A stretch of 10,561 nt of DNA from Cyclobacteriaceae bacterium. Its GTDB lineage: Bacteria > Bacteroidota > Bacteroidia > Cytophagales > Cyclobacteriaceae. The notes under the pieces are model-generated. The model saw only the letters and a program-made list of their open reading frames with translations, was not told the DNA's origin and ran no database searches. The translations under genes were made by a program, and so were the position numbers. Location of the stretch: the NCBI GenBank assembly GCA_025358195.1, contig JANYKP010000134.1:1-10561 (forward strand), given 5' to 3'. Every line of letters begins with the position of its first letter. The first letter of the stretch is position 1. Below are positions 1 to 7,922 of this stretch, piece after piece.

Positions 1-481
1 TGAGCGCCGGGTCGTGATTGATAGCCTCCGTGTGCATGGATTTAATGATACAGATATCATCGACGACTTTTGCGATGTTGGGGAACATTTCACTTACCCA
101 CGCACCCGATTTTCCATATTGCTGAAATTTGAAATGTGAACCAACCAGCGGAAATTTCTTTTGTCCGGAGGTCATGCCCGTAAGGCGCTGGCCCATTCTG
201 ATCGATGCTGGCAACTCCTCTCCTGCCATTTTGTTGAGCAGGGGTTTATAATCGAAACTTTCAAGTTGAGAAGGCGCACCATTCTGAAAAAGATAAATGA
301 TGCGTTTTGCTTTCGGTGCAAAGTGCGGCAGTCCAACCCCCTGACTAAGTTCCGTTTTGCCGCTAAATAAATCCGGCATAAGCAATGAGCCAAGCGCCAC
401 AGAACCAAAGCCAAGGCCCAGCTTACCCAGGAAATGCCTGCGCGTGACGTGAAACCGGTTCTTTAAAAATTCGTCTCCCAT
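1..481 (-). CDS. DUF1501 family exported protein, N-terminal 160 residues (cut by window edge)
   Basis: The reading frame opens with ATG at 481 and runs off the left edge without a stop. Residues 13-18 read TRRHFL, followed by a glycine-rich hydrophobic stretch (about 19-35), which is a twin-arginine (Tat) type export signal. Residues 61-80 contain YLFQNGAPSQLESFD, matching the 'GGPSQ-x-FD' signature near the start of DUF1501 (PF07394), although the first glycine is Asn here. Residues 149-159 (MHTEAINHDPA) match a second conserved block. Family members are about 450-490 residues, so roughly two thirds is missing. DUF1501 proteins resemble the alkaline phosphatase/sulfatase superfamily, but their activity is unknown. 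The gene follows the PSCyt gene on the same strand by 96 bp, the pairing usual for the family, so co-transcription is likely. Export to the periplasm is inferred from the signal. Confidence 0.9.
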   Translation of the reverse strand, partial: MGDEFLKNRFHVTRRHFLGKLGLGFGSVALGSLLMPDLFSGKTELSQGVGLPHFAPKAKRIIYLFQNGAPSQLESFDYKPLLNKMAGEELPASIRMGQRLTGMTSGQKKFPLVGSHFKFQQYGKSGAWVSEMFPNIAKVVDDICIIKSMHTEAINHDPAL

Positions 482-504
482 TTTTAGCTTTTACTTATCT
501 AGTC

Positions 505-567
505 CTTCTCCTTTTAGTAGAAGTGCCTCATTTCCCTCTCCTCTTGGGAGAGGGATTAGGGTGAGGC
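505..567. repeat. REP-like palindromic element between the PSCyt and DUF1501 genes
   Basis: The core is a perfect inverted repeat: CCCTCTCC at 534-541, loop TCTTG, GGAGAGGG at 547-554. A second, outer pair GCCTCA (525-530) and TGAGGC (562-567) encloses it, leaving an unpaired insert on the right side. Just to the left lies a weaker stem, CTTCT (505-509) with AGAAG (519-523). From memory, the GCCTCA...CCCTCTCC...GGAGAGGG arrangement resembles palindromes dispersed between genes in many bacterial genomes, some of which are moved by RAYT transposases. That identity is not proven from one copy. In a PSCyt-DUF1501 transcript it would form a hairpin between the two cistrons and could affect mRNA stability or relative expression. 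There is no T-tract after it, so it is not a convincing terminator. Confidence 0.6.
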
Positions 568-577
568 CCGGGTCTGG

Positions 578-2887
578 CTACGTTTTCGTTATAGCTTCCT
601 CCATATTATAAATCGTATGAATTACCTGCATCAATGAAGCCAGTGTGGAGATATCATTGATTTCTGAATGCGGGTACTCTCCTGCGTTGATCAATTGTTG
701 CGCCTTTTCTTTTGCAACATTGAATTTTCTCTTTTCTTCTTCAAAATAGTCAAGCAGAATTTTCAGCTCCTCCTCTTTAGCCTCGCGGCAAATGACCGAT
801 CGGAATGCTTTCTTAATTTTTTCTTCCGGGCTTGATTGTTCTTTCATCAATCGCTCCGCAAATACGCGCGATGCTTCAAGAATAACGGGATCGTTGAGCA
901 ACATCAGCGCCTGTAGAGGCGTATTCGTTCGCAAGCGTTTCACTTCACATTGGTCGCGATTACTGGCATCAAATACCAACATTCCCGGCGGGGGAACCGT
1001 ACGTTTGATGAAACTATACAGCCCTCTGCGGTAAAGATCATCACCATGGTCCTGTACATAATGTGCGAGCACACCCCTTCCTGAAGTGGATGATTCCCAA
1101 ATTCCTTTTGGTTGATAGACTTTTACACTGGGTCCTCCAATTTCTTTTATCAGTAGTCCGCTGCTCGCCAATGCCAAATCGCGAACCGTTTCAGCGGCCA
1201 TACGGATGCGTGGTCCCCTGGCTAACAAAATATTTTCAGGGTCTTGGGTTAATTTCTCCTTACTAATCGCCGAAGATTGACAATACGTTGATGACATCAC
1301 GATTTGTTTTATCAAGCGCTTGATGTTCCAGCCGTTGTTCATAAAATCCAGTGCCATCCAATCCAGGAGCTGCGGGTGAGAGGGCATATCACCCTGCATC
1401 CCAAAGTCACCGGATGTTTTTACGAGGCCCCGTCCAAAAAACTCCTGCCACATACGGTTAACAAAAACACGCGCTGTCAGTGGATTTTTCCTTTCGAACA
1501 ACCATTTTGCAAGCCCCAGTCGGTTATTTCCAAACTTTACAGAGTCAAATGGAAGAATGGCCGAAGGTAAATCGAACGTCACCTCATCGCCGTGGGCATC
1601 ATAGGCTCCTCGCTTCAATACGAACGTAGGTCTTTGCCTGCTTGAATCTTTCATCACCATAACCTCCACCGCCGCCGTATCTTTTTTATTGATGTAGGAA
1701 AATATTTTACGTACCTCATCAGAAGTGATCCTGATTTTTGGCGGGTCCGCCAACGATGCAAGTTGAATATCTCCTACCAAACCTTTTTCCGGCACTTGGT
1801 TGAAGAAGGCGAACGTGCCATAGTAGGTCTTTTGCGAAATGGGATCGTATTTATGATCATGGCAATGAGCACATTCAAATGTCAGAGCCAGAAAAGATTT
1901 ACCGAATGTGTTGGTGCGGTCCGTCACATATTCAATCCGGTACTCCTCCTGGATGATACCACCTTCCTGCGTAATTTTATGATTACGATTGAATCCCGTG
2001 GCCAATAATTGCTCTTTCGTTGGATTCGGAAGAAGGTCTCCCGCCAGTTGCCAGGTAACAAAACGATCGTAGGGATAATTTTCATTGAACGCGTGGATCA
2101 CCCAATCCCGCCACGGCCACATAGTCCGCAAGCCATCATCTTGATAGCCGTGTGAATCCGCGTAGCGGGCTACGTCCATCCAATAAACTGCCATCTTCTC
2201 GCCATATTGAGGCTGGGACAATAGCTCATCTACGATATTTTCGTAGGCCCCAGCGGACCTATCATTCCGAAATTTTTCTTGTAGCGCCAGGAAAGGCGGC
2301 AAACCAGTTATGTCGAGACACACGCGTTTCAGCAAACGTTCCTTGTCAGCTTCCGGATTGGGCTTGAGACCAGCTTGCTCCAACTTCGCCAAAACAAATC
2401 CGTCGATTTCATTTCGCGACCATTCCTTATCGCTAAGGCTTGGAAGCGCAGGCTTTTGTGGCGGAATAAATGCCCAATGTTTTTTGTAAACAGCACCCTG
2501 GTCAATCCATTTCTTAATCAATTCAACCTCCTGTTCGTTTAGTGTAAGGTTGGAATTGACGGGTGGCATGCGCTGGGATGTATCGTTGGAAGAAATTCTC
2601 CTGTACATTTCGGATTGGGATGATTTCCCCGGCATGATTACATGAGCCGTTGGATTATCTTTCAATGCTGCCAGCGCATTTTCACGGATGTCAAGCCGGA
2701 GATTTGCTTTTCGCTGATTGGCATCCGGGCCATGACACTTGAAACACCGGTCTGATAGAATTGGCCGGATGTGAAGATTAAAATCCACCGAGTCGGCGGT
2801 GTTGGCAAGCGTTCCTTCTCTCCTGCAAGCAGAAGGGAGGCCCAGTGTAATCAAGAAAACTAACAAAACAAGTCCGAAAAATCGCAT
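578..2887 (-). CDS. PSCyt1/DUF1549/DUF1553 planctomycete-type cytochrome protein, probable lipoprotein
   Basis: The 769-residue product opens with a hydrophobic signal (about 3-20) ending LPSAC, so Cys21 could be lipidated, although Pro at -3 makes the lipobox atypical. Residues 38-135 are a planctomycete cytochrome c domain (PF07635): the heme motif C48-F-K-C51-H52, and RMPP at 106-109 whose Met107 may be the axial ligand. Residues 156-365 match DUF1549 (PF07583) and include a second CxxCH, C339-A-H-C342-H343, within the family's conserved CxHCHDHK-DP block. Residues 455-715 match DUF1553 (PF07587), with LAKWLFERKNPLTARVFVNR at 459-478 and the late RTNTPLQALMLLNDP block. The linker between the two DUFs is short, about 90 residues. 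The biochemical role of the family is unknown; an extracytoplasmic redox role beside the DUF1501 partner is inferred. The start codon is ATG at 2887; I found no clear promoter in the 81 bp to the divergent neighbour. Confidence 0.93.
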   Translation of the reverse strand: MRFFGLVLLVFLITLGLPSACRREGTLANTADSVDFNLHIRPILSDRCFKCHGPDANQRKANLRLDIRENALAALKDNPTAHVIMPGKSSQSEMYRRISSNDTSQRMPPVNSNLTLNEQEVELIKKWIDQGAVYKKHWAFIPPQKPALPSLSDKEWSRNEIDGFVLAKLEQAGLKPNPEADKERLLKRVCLDITGLPPFLALQEKFRNDRSAGAYENIVDELLSQPQYGEKMAVYWMDVARYADSHGYQDDGLRTMWPWRDWVIHAFNENYPYDRFVTWQLAGDLLPNPTKEQLLATGFNRNHKITQEGGIIQEEYRIEYVTDRTNTFGKSFLALTFECAHCHDHKYDPISQKTYYGTFAFFNQVPEKGLVGDIQLASLADPPKIRITSDEVRKIFSYINKKDTAAVEVMVMKDSSRQRPTFVLKRGAYDAHGDEVTFDLPSAILPFDSVKFGNNRLGLAKWLFERKNPLTARVFVNRMWQEFFGRGLVKTSGDFGMQGDMPSHPQLLDWMALDFMNNGWNIKRLIKQIVMSSTYCQSSAISKEKLTQDPENILLARGPRIRMAAETVRDLALASSGLLIKEIGGPSVKVYQPKGIWESSTSGRGVLAHYVQDHGDDLYRRGLYSFIKRTVPPPGMLVFDASNRDQCEVKRLRTNTPLQALMLLNDPVILEASRVFAERLMKEQSSPEEKIKKAFRSVICREAKEEELKILLDYFEEEKRKFNVAKEKAQQLINAGEYPHSEINDISTLASLMQVIHTIYNMEEAITKT

Positions 2888-2968
2888 ATCGTTGCCGGAA
2901 GCTATCGAAAGTTGCAGATTTTAGAGAACTATTAAAACCATTTTTACACGAGGTTGTTTTTAAGAGAG

Positions 2969-3448
2969 ATGAAGATCTACCAGCTTAGTCGGAAACAATT
3001 CCTGCCCATTTCCCTTAAAGCAGCGTGGAACTTCTTTTCATCACCTAAAAACCTTGCTCACATCACACCGAAAGAGATGAATTTCAGGATTCTATCGATT
3101 TCAGGTGGAAACAAAATGTATCCCGGCCAAATCATTATTTACAAGGTGACCGTTTTGCCATACATCCGGTTGCGATGGGTAACGGAAATTACGCATGTGC
3201 AAGAGCCGTTGTACTTTACTGATGAACAACGGTTCGGGCCTTATGCGTTGTGGCACCACAAGCACCATTTCAGGGAAGTAGACGGCGGCGTAGAAATGAC
3301 TGATGAAATCGATTATGCCCTTCCGCTGGGGCGACTTGGGCAATTGGCTCATTTCCTTTTTGTAGAGCGTAGGGTAAACCTTATTTTCGAACATCGATTC
3401 AAGGTGTTGGACGAGTATTTCCAAAAGAACAACGAGGTTTCACGGTAG
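2969..3448 (+). CDS. SRPBCC family protein (COG4276-like)
   Basis: The product has 159 residues when started at the ATG at 2969. The frame also allows a TTG at 2954 that would add MFLRE, but the ATG gives the usual start right at the first beta strand (MKIYQLSRKQFLPIS) and is preferred. The sequence has the plan of the START/Bet v 1-like SRPBCC fold, about 150 residues forming a single hydrophobic-pocket domain. Recognisable blocks are the early FFSSPKNLAHITPKEMNF, the central DEQRFGPYALWHHKHHF and the C-terminal helix RVNLIFEHRFKVLDEYF. These match the small cytoplasmic SRPBCC proteins grouped in COG4276, whose ligand and function are not established. There is no signal peptide. The gene is divergent from the PSCyt gene (81 bp apart) and lies 133 bp before the phosphoesterase, which has its own promoter, so it is probably a single-gene unit. 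Confidence 0.85.
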   Translation: MKIYQLSRKQFLPISLKAAWNFFSSPKNLAHITPKEMNFRILSISGGNKMYPGQIIIYKVTVLPYIRLRWVTEITHVQEPLYFTDEQRFGPYALWHHKHHFREVDGGVEMTDEIDYALPLGRLGQLAHFLFVERRVNLIFEHRFKVLDEYFQKNNEVSR

Positions 3449-3478
3449 CTTGAAACAATAAAAATAGCATCGTAAATC

Positions 3479-3506
3479 TGTAACGGGTAATCAGTAATCG
3501 GTAACA
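3479..3506. repeat. Four-unit heptanucleotide tandem repeat (NGTAAYN)
   Basis: Four consecutive 7-bp units are visible: TGTAACG, GGTAATC, AGTAATC, GGTAACA. All share GTAA in positions 2-5. A further degenerate unit, CGTAAATC, precedes them at 3471-3478 with one extra base. The array starts 31 bp after the stop of the SRPBCC gene and ends 16 bp before the -33 element of the phosphoesterase promoter. The units have diverged, so this is not a freshly expanded array. Its function is unknown. Confidence 0.7.
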
Positions 3507-3522
3507 CTGTTTACGACCTGCT

Positions 3523-3551
3523 TTTGATTCTGATGAATGTGAGTATTTTTG
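3523..3551 (+). promoter_or_regulatory. Bacteroidota-type promoter for the phosphoesterase gene
   Basis: TTTG at 3523-3526 and TATTTTTG at 3544-3551 are separated by 17 bases. This matches the Bacteroidota housekeeping promoter, TTG or TTTG near -33 and TAnnTTTG near -7, at the short end of spacings known in this phylum. Transcription would begin around 3556-3558, about 25 bases before the ATG at 3582. The match also argues against the alternative TTG start at 3549, which lies inside the -7 element and could not be in the transcript. Confidence 0.65.
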
Positions 3552-3581
3552 AATATCTTCAAAAGGATCAACACCTGTTAC

Positions 3582-4757
3582 ATGAAATTATTTACGCTAC
3601 CGTTTGTTGTTTTTTGTGCCGTTAGTAATCTTTCTGCTACCACTATTTCCGGAATTGTCTTTAATGATGCCAACGGCAATGGCCTGCGTGATAAAAGCGA
3701 AGTGGGCATGAAGGGTGTCGTTATCTCCGATCAGGTAACTGTCGTACAGACCGATGTAAATGGGTTTTACCAAATCCCTGCGACAAAAGGTTTCGGCTTT
3801 GTTTTCATCTCATTGCCTCAGGGATTCAAATCATCACGATCATTTTATCATAAAGTTGATCTCGGGTCCAACAACGCTCAGGTGGATTTCCCCCTTGTCA
3901 AAACTTCGACACACACTCAATTCACCTTTATTCATGCTTCCGATACACATATCAGCGACAACAGCCTTGATCGTATGCAAAAATTCAAGGCTGTTGTTGA
4001 TTCGGTGCGACCTGATTTTGTGTTGGTCACCGGCGACCTCGTAAAAGATGCGCTTCGGGTACCAGAAAAAGAAGCCACATCACTGTTTGAATTGTATAAA
4101 ACCGAAACCCTGAAATTTTCCGTGCCCATCTGGAATGTGCCAGGCAATCACGAAATTTTTGGCATCGAACGGGAGCTATCCAAAGTAAGCGCACAGCATC
4201 CGTTGTATGGAAGGAAAATGTACCGCAGCTACCTTGGGCCCGACTATTATTCATTCAATTATGGAGGTATTCACTTCATTGCCCTGAATTCATTGGAGTT
4301 TGATGACATGTGGTACTATGGTTCCATCGATTCGGTACAGCGCGCATGGCTAAAAAAAGATCTTGCTGCGCTTCCGCCAACAACGCCGGTTATAACATTC
4401 CAGCATGTACCCTTTCTCTCTGGCGGGCTCAGCATTTCAGGATACACAGAAACTGGTCCCGGCCGGACGTTGGAGCGGGAAAAAGGACAACTCAAATTCA
4501 GACATGTCGTATCCAATGCACACGAGGTCATTACGATCCTTCAGACTCATCCTTTTCCACTTGCGTTGGCAGGCCATCATCACTCCAGACAGAAGTTCTT
4601 CCTTGAAACAGAAGGTCAACAAACACGCTTTGAACAAACTGCTGCGGTAGTAGGCCCGGTCGTTAATGAAGGCGCACTCAAGATGCCATCCGGGGTGGTC
4701 GTCTATCAAGTCAAAGACGGAGAGATTGACGAGGGTGTCTTTGTTACTATAAAATAA
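3582..4757 (+). CDS. Secreted calcineurin-like metallophosphoesterase with an N-terminal MetallophosN/SdrD-B-like domain
   Basis: Starting at ATG 3582 the protein has 391 residues and a clean signal peptide (MKLFTLPFVVFCAVSNLSA, cut about residue 19). An in-frame TTG at 3549 would add 11 polar residues but falls inside the promoter's -7 box. Residues about 20-105 form a small beta domain with SGIVFNDANGNGLRDKSE and TDVNGFYQIP, typical of the SdrD-B-like or MetallophosN modules. The calcineurin-like fold (PF00149) follows, with its metal ligands in order: D121-x-H123, G151-D152, G188-N-H190-E, H275 and G331-HHH. Mono- or binuclear metal-dependent hydrolysis of a phosphoester is therefore likely; the substrate cannot be told. 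Related Bacteroidota proteins often carry an extra C-terminal domain of roughly 150 residues (MetallophosC), absent here: the protein ends about 55 residues after GHHH. It is convergent with the propeller gene, 51 bp apart. Confidence 0.9.
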   Translation: MKLFTLPFVVFCAVSNLSATTISGIVFNDANGNGLRDKSEVGMKGVVISDQVTVVQTDVNGFYQIPATKGFGFVFISLPQGFKSSRSFYHKVDLGSNNAQVDFPLVKTSTHTQFTFIHASDTHISDNSLDRMQKFKAVVDSVRPDFVLVTGDLVKDALRVPEKEATSLFELYKTETLKFSVPIWNVPGNHEIFGIERELSKVSAQHPLYGRKMYRSYLGPDYYSFNYGGIHFIALNSLEFDDMWYYGSIDSVQRAWLKKDLAALPPTTPVITFQHVPFLSGGLSISGYTETGPGRTLEREKGQLKFRHVVSNAHEVITILQTHPFPLALAGHHHSRQKFFLETEGQQTRFEQTAAVVGPVVNEGALKMPSGVVVYQVKDGEIDEGVFVTIK

Positions 4758-4762
4758 GTGCG

Positions 4763-4804
4763 AAAAGCCAAAAGCTAACACCCAACACCCAAGACCCAAC
4801 ACCC
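4763..4804. repeat. Six-unit heptanucleotide tandem repeat in the convergent intergenic gap
   Basis: Six units in strict 7-bp register fill the gap: AAAAGCC, AAAAGCT, AACACCC, AACACCC, AAGACCC, AACACCC. The consensus is roughly AA-N-A-S-C-Y. The array occupies 42 of the 51 bases between the phosphoesterase stop (4757) and the propeller stop (4809). No hairpin terminator is visible in this gap, so the two convergent genes have no ordinary terminator between them. The first two units and the last four form two sub-families, consistent with stepwise slippage. The function is unknown. Confidence 0.8.
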
Positions 4805-4808
4805 ACCT

Positions 4809-7800
4809 TCAATTCATCTTCGTACTCTTCCACTCCGCATTTTGTTTCAAGAGATTATATGCCTTTTCAACTTCTGCTAGCTGCTGCTGCGTGATGGTGT
4901 ACACTGCTACTTGCTGATCCGTCGGCGGACTGTCGGCACTCGAAACGATCCCCTCCTTGCTCATGGCGAGAAAGCGTTCCAATACCTGCGGGGGATTACG
5001 AAAAATATCAAAGCGGGCGCCGGTTTGACGGATGTCATGAAGCTTACCCTCCAGTTGATAAATCTTTTCTTCCAAAGCAGTCGCCGTCTTTCCGATTTTC
5101 TTATCATTCACCAGTGTCAACAGTTTGGATCTGGACCTTTCCATCTCATCAATTAATTTCAATGTGCTGTTGATGGAGTTGAACAAAATAATTCCGTGTG
5201 AAAACTGCTTTTGAATGTCGGCATCCATTGCTTTTGTGTGTGGATCTTTGAGGACTTGCACCGTCTGTTTCAGTTCCTTTCCATTCACTTTCAACACGAT
5301 TGTATAATCACCGGGCGGAACCAATGGAGCTGTGAGTCCAGGGCCAATGTCAAGGTCATAAATAAACATCGTACGCGCACCGGTACTATCCAGTTTCACC
5401 CAGTCGACACCTCTTGGTTTTGTGCGAAGCTTGGGCAGTTCATAATCTTGCAGGCGAAGATCCCAGTATACACGGTTGATGCCCGGCTGGTTGCGTCCTT
5501 TAATCTTTTGAACAGTCTCTCCTTTTGTATTGATCACCAATACTTCAATACTGTCCTTTGATTTTGTCTTTAAATAATAGTTAATGTCAGCCCCATAGGG
5601 TGGGTTTTGACCATTGACAAAACTATCATCCGTTTTAATGGCCTCCTTTTTTTGAAACCGGTAGGAAGGCCGCATCGAGAAAAGATGTGCATCGGCACTT
5701 TGCACTTGCTCCGAATACTCGCGGATGGGTGTGATGTCATCCAGAATATAAACTCCACGGCCATAGGTTCCAAGTACGAGATCGCGAAAATTCTTCTGAA
5801 CGGTAATTCCGTAAATAGGTACGGGCGGCAAATTATTTTTTAGTCGTATCCACTGCCTGCCATCATCCGGAGAAAAATACAATCCATTATCAGTACCTAA
5901 CCACAACAACCCCTTCTTACCGGGGTCTTCAACGATCTGGTGAATAAAATTTGAATTAGAAGGAGGAAGATCAACGGAAAGTCGTGTCCATGTTTTTCCA
6001 TAATCAATAGTCTTATAAACATAGGTTCCAAAATCACCGTTGTGATGAGCGTCCACGGCGATGTAACAAGTGCCGGCATCGAAATACGAAGCTTCAATGT
6101 GGCGGATCGTGCCCCATTTCGGGAGTCCAGGAATGGAGGAAGAAACATTCGTCCAGGTTTTACCGCCATCCTGGGTTACACTCAGGACGCCATCATTGCT
6201 TCCCGCCCACAGCACACCTTCTTTCACCGGTGATTCCGAAAGCGAATAGAGTGTGCATCCATCCCAGGTCATCAGATTATCACTCGCCATGCCGCCAGAA
6301 TTTTGTTGATGGCTTTTGTCGTTGGTGGTTAAGTCTGGACTGACTTCTTTCCAACTTTGTCCACGGTTGGAAGTTTCATGCACGAACTGACTCCCTACCC
6401 ACACGCGGCCGGGCACATGCTTTGAGAGTACCATGGGAAAATTCCAATGCCACCGGTATTTCGCATTTGCGGGCGCGTTCCCAATTTGCGTTTGTGGCCA
6501 CACACGCACATCACGGGCATGCATCGTGGTAAGGTCAAACACATCCAGGCCGCCATCGTAACAGCCTGACCACACTATATTATTGTCAAAAGGATCCGGC
6601 TGTGCGAAGCCACTTTCGCAGCCTCCTACTCCGTGCCATAGACCAAGCGGAATAGACCATCCTTCAAGATTGCGACTCGGTCCGCGATAGGACCACGCAT
6701 CCTGCCGGTTAGAGTACACATAATACGGAACGCGATCATCCACAGCGATGTGATACATCTGCGCAATCGGCAGATTGATATTTTTCCAGGTCTTTCCCCC
6801 ATTGAACGACAAATTTGCGCATCCATCGTGGGCACACATAATCCGGTCCGGAATTTTCGGATCGAACCACAGGTCATGATTGTCACCACCAGCAGCCCAT
6901 TGGTTAAAATCTTTAACAAACGTTTTTCCGCCATCCACAGACTTTTTGATTCCAACGCAGATGGTGTACAACTCATTTTCATTTTTGGTTGAAACACGGA
7001 GCCGCGTATAGTAACCGGCACGTTGGCCCATGGAGTGGTCACGCTGCATGAGCTTCCAGCTGTCACCGCCGTCTTCTGAGCGATACAGTCGCGGTTCCTT
7101 ATCTTCAATTAAAGCATATACAATTCTGGGATTGGTGTAGGCTACATCGACAGACGTTTTACCCACCGGATGACTGGGACCACTTTCCAAACCATTTCGC
7201 AACGCCTCCCAGGTTTTACCTCCATCCTTGCTTCTGTAAATACCGCTAGAAGCGCCTCCGCTCTTGAGGTTCCAGGTTTTGATTTCCACTTCCCACATCG
7301 CAGCATAGAGTACATCAGGATTCTTAGGATCCATTGCTAAATCCGAGCAGCCGGTGTTTTCATTCAGGAAGAAAACACGTTCCCAGGTTTTTCCTCCGTC
7401 AGTAGTTTTATAAACGCCGCGTTCCTGCTGTGGACCGGAAGCATGACCAAGGGAAGCAACATATACAATGTTTGTATCGGAAGGATGAACAATCACGCGG
7501 CTGATGCGAAAGGTTTTTTCAAGCCCAAGTTTCTTCCAGGTCTTTCCTGCATTGGAGGATTTATAAACACCGTTACCAACCGCATGTGCAGGGCGGATCA
7601 AGAATGTTTCACCGGTACCTACCCATACTTGTTTTGAATTGGAGGGTGCGATCGCCATGGCGCCGATAGAAGAATCATCCGTCTTATCGAAGATGGATCG
7701 CCAATGAAAGCCCATGTCTTCGGTCTTCCAGACGCCGCCGGAAGCAGCGCCGATGTAGGATACATTAGGATTGCCTGGCTCACCCACTACGGCTATGGTC

Positions 7801-7922
7801 CGGTTGCCATCAGGACCAATAAAGCGAAAGTTTAATTGGGAAAAAGCTTTCGGATCGAAGGCTTGCCCATTCAGTAAAGAAGTGGAGAGTACAGTAAAAA
7901 AAAACAGGAGCAGTTTTCTCAT
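4809..7922 (-). CDS. Secreted sortilin/BNR-type Asp-box beta-propeller protein, 1037 residues
   Basis: A signal peptide (residues 1-19, MRKLLLFFF core, cut about NG/QA) precedes a large beta-propeller region, about 30-730. I count eleven Asp-box motifs (S/T-x-D/N-x-G-x-x-W/F) starting near residues 66, 121, 172, 230, 281, 327, 371, 516, 582, 637 and 683. This is the VPS10/sortilin-like arrangement seen in 1000-1100 residue Bacteroidota proteins often annotated as 'glycosyl hydrolase', a label the repeats alone do not justify. The 137-residue interval between boxes 7 and 8 lacks a clear box and holds several cysteines. Residues about 776-895 look like a beta-rich FlgD/Ig-like domain (NQPGINRVYWDLR, VPPGDYTIVLKVNG). 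The last 130 residues are mainly helical and charged, probably coiled coil. Binding or scaffolding outside the cell is inferred; no catalytic site is identifiable. The start codon lies in an unusual hairpin, described separately. Confidence 0.9.
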   Translation of the reverse strand: MRKLLLFFFTVLSTSLLNGQAFDPKAFSQLNFRFIGPDGNRTIAVVGEPGNPNVSYIGAASGGVWKTEDMGFHWRSIFDKTDDSSIGAMAIAPSNSKQVWVGTGETFLIRPAHAVGNGVYKSSNAGKTWKKLGLEKTFRISRVIVHPSDTNIVYVASLGHASGPQQERGVYKTTDGGKTWERVFFLNENTGCSDLAMDPKNPDVLYAAMWEVEIKTWNLKSGGASSGIYRSKDGGKTWEALRNGLESGPSHPVGKTSVDVAYTNPRIVYALIEDKEPRLYRSEDGGDSWKLMQRDHSMGQRAGYYTRLRVSTKNENELYTICVGIKKSVDGGKTFVKDFNQWAAGGDNHDLWFDPKIPDRIMCAHDGCANLSFNGGKTWKNINLPIAQMYHIAVDDRVPYYVYSNRQDAWSYRGPSRNLEGWSIPLGLWHGVGGCESGFAQPDPFDNNIVWSGCYDGGLDVFDLTTMHARDVRVWPQTQIGNAPANAKYRWHWNFPMVLSKHVPGRVWVGSQFVHETSNRGQSWKEVSPDLTTNDKSHQQNSGGMASDNLMTWDGCTLYSLSESPVKEGVLWAGSNDGVLSVTQDGGKTWTNVSSSIPGLPKWGTIRHIEASYFDAGTCYIAVDAHHNGDFGTYVYKTIDYGKTWTRLSVDLPPSNSNFIHQIVEDPGKKGLLWLGTDNGLYFSPDDGRQWIRLKNNLPPVPIYGITVQKNFRDLVLGTYGRGVYILDDITPIREYSEQVQSADAHLFSMRPSYRFQKKEAIKTDDSFVNGQNPPYGADINYYLKTKSKDSIEVLVINTKGETVQKIKGRNQPGINRVYWDLRLQDYELPKLRTKPRGVDWVKLDSTGARTMFIYDLDIGPGLTAPLVPPGDYTIVLKVNGKELKQTVQVLKDPHTKAMDADIQKQFSHGIILFNSINSTLKLIDEMERSRSKLLTLVNDKKIGKTATALEEKIYQLEGKLHDIRQTGARFDIFRNPPQVLERFLAMSKEGIVSSADSPPTDQQVAVYTITQQQLAEVEKAYNLLKQNAEWKSTKMN

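Noticed and set aside
2888..2968. Promoters for the divergent PSCyt and SRPBCC genes
   Set aside because: I looked for TAnnTTTG with an upstream TTG or TTTG on both strands of this 81-bp gap and found no acceptable match, so none is annotated.
3501..3514. Palindrome overlapping the end of the GTAA repeat
   Set aside because: The pairing needs a bulge and leaves a one-base loop, so it is not a credible hairpin or operator.
6626..7108. 160-codon minus-strand frame inside the propeller gene
   Set aside because: It overlaps the well-supported propeller frame throughout; its sequence is a frame-shifted shadow of Asp-box repeats with no family resemblance.
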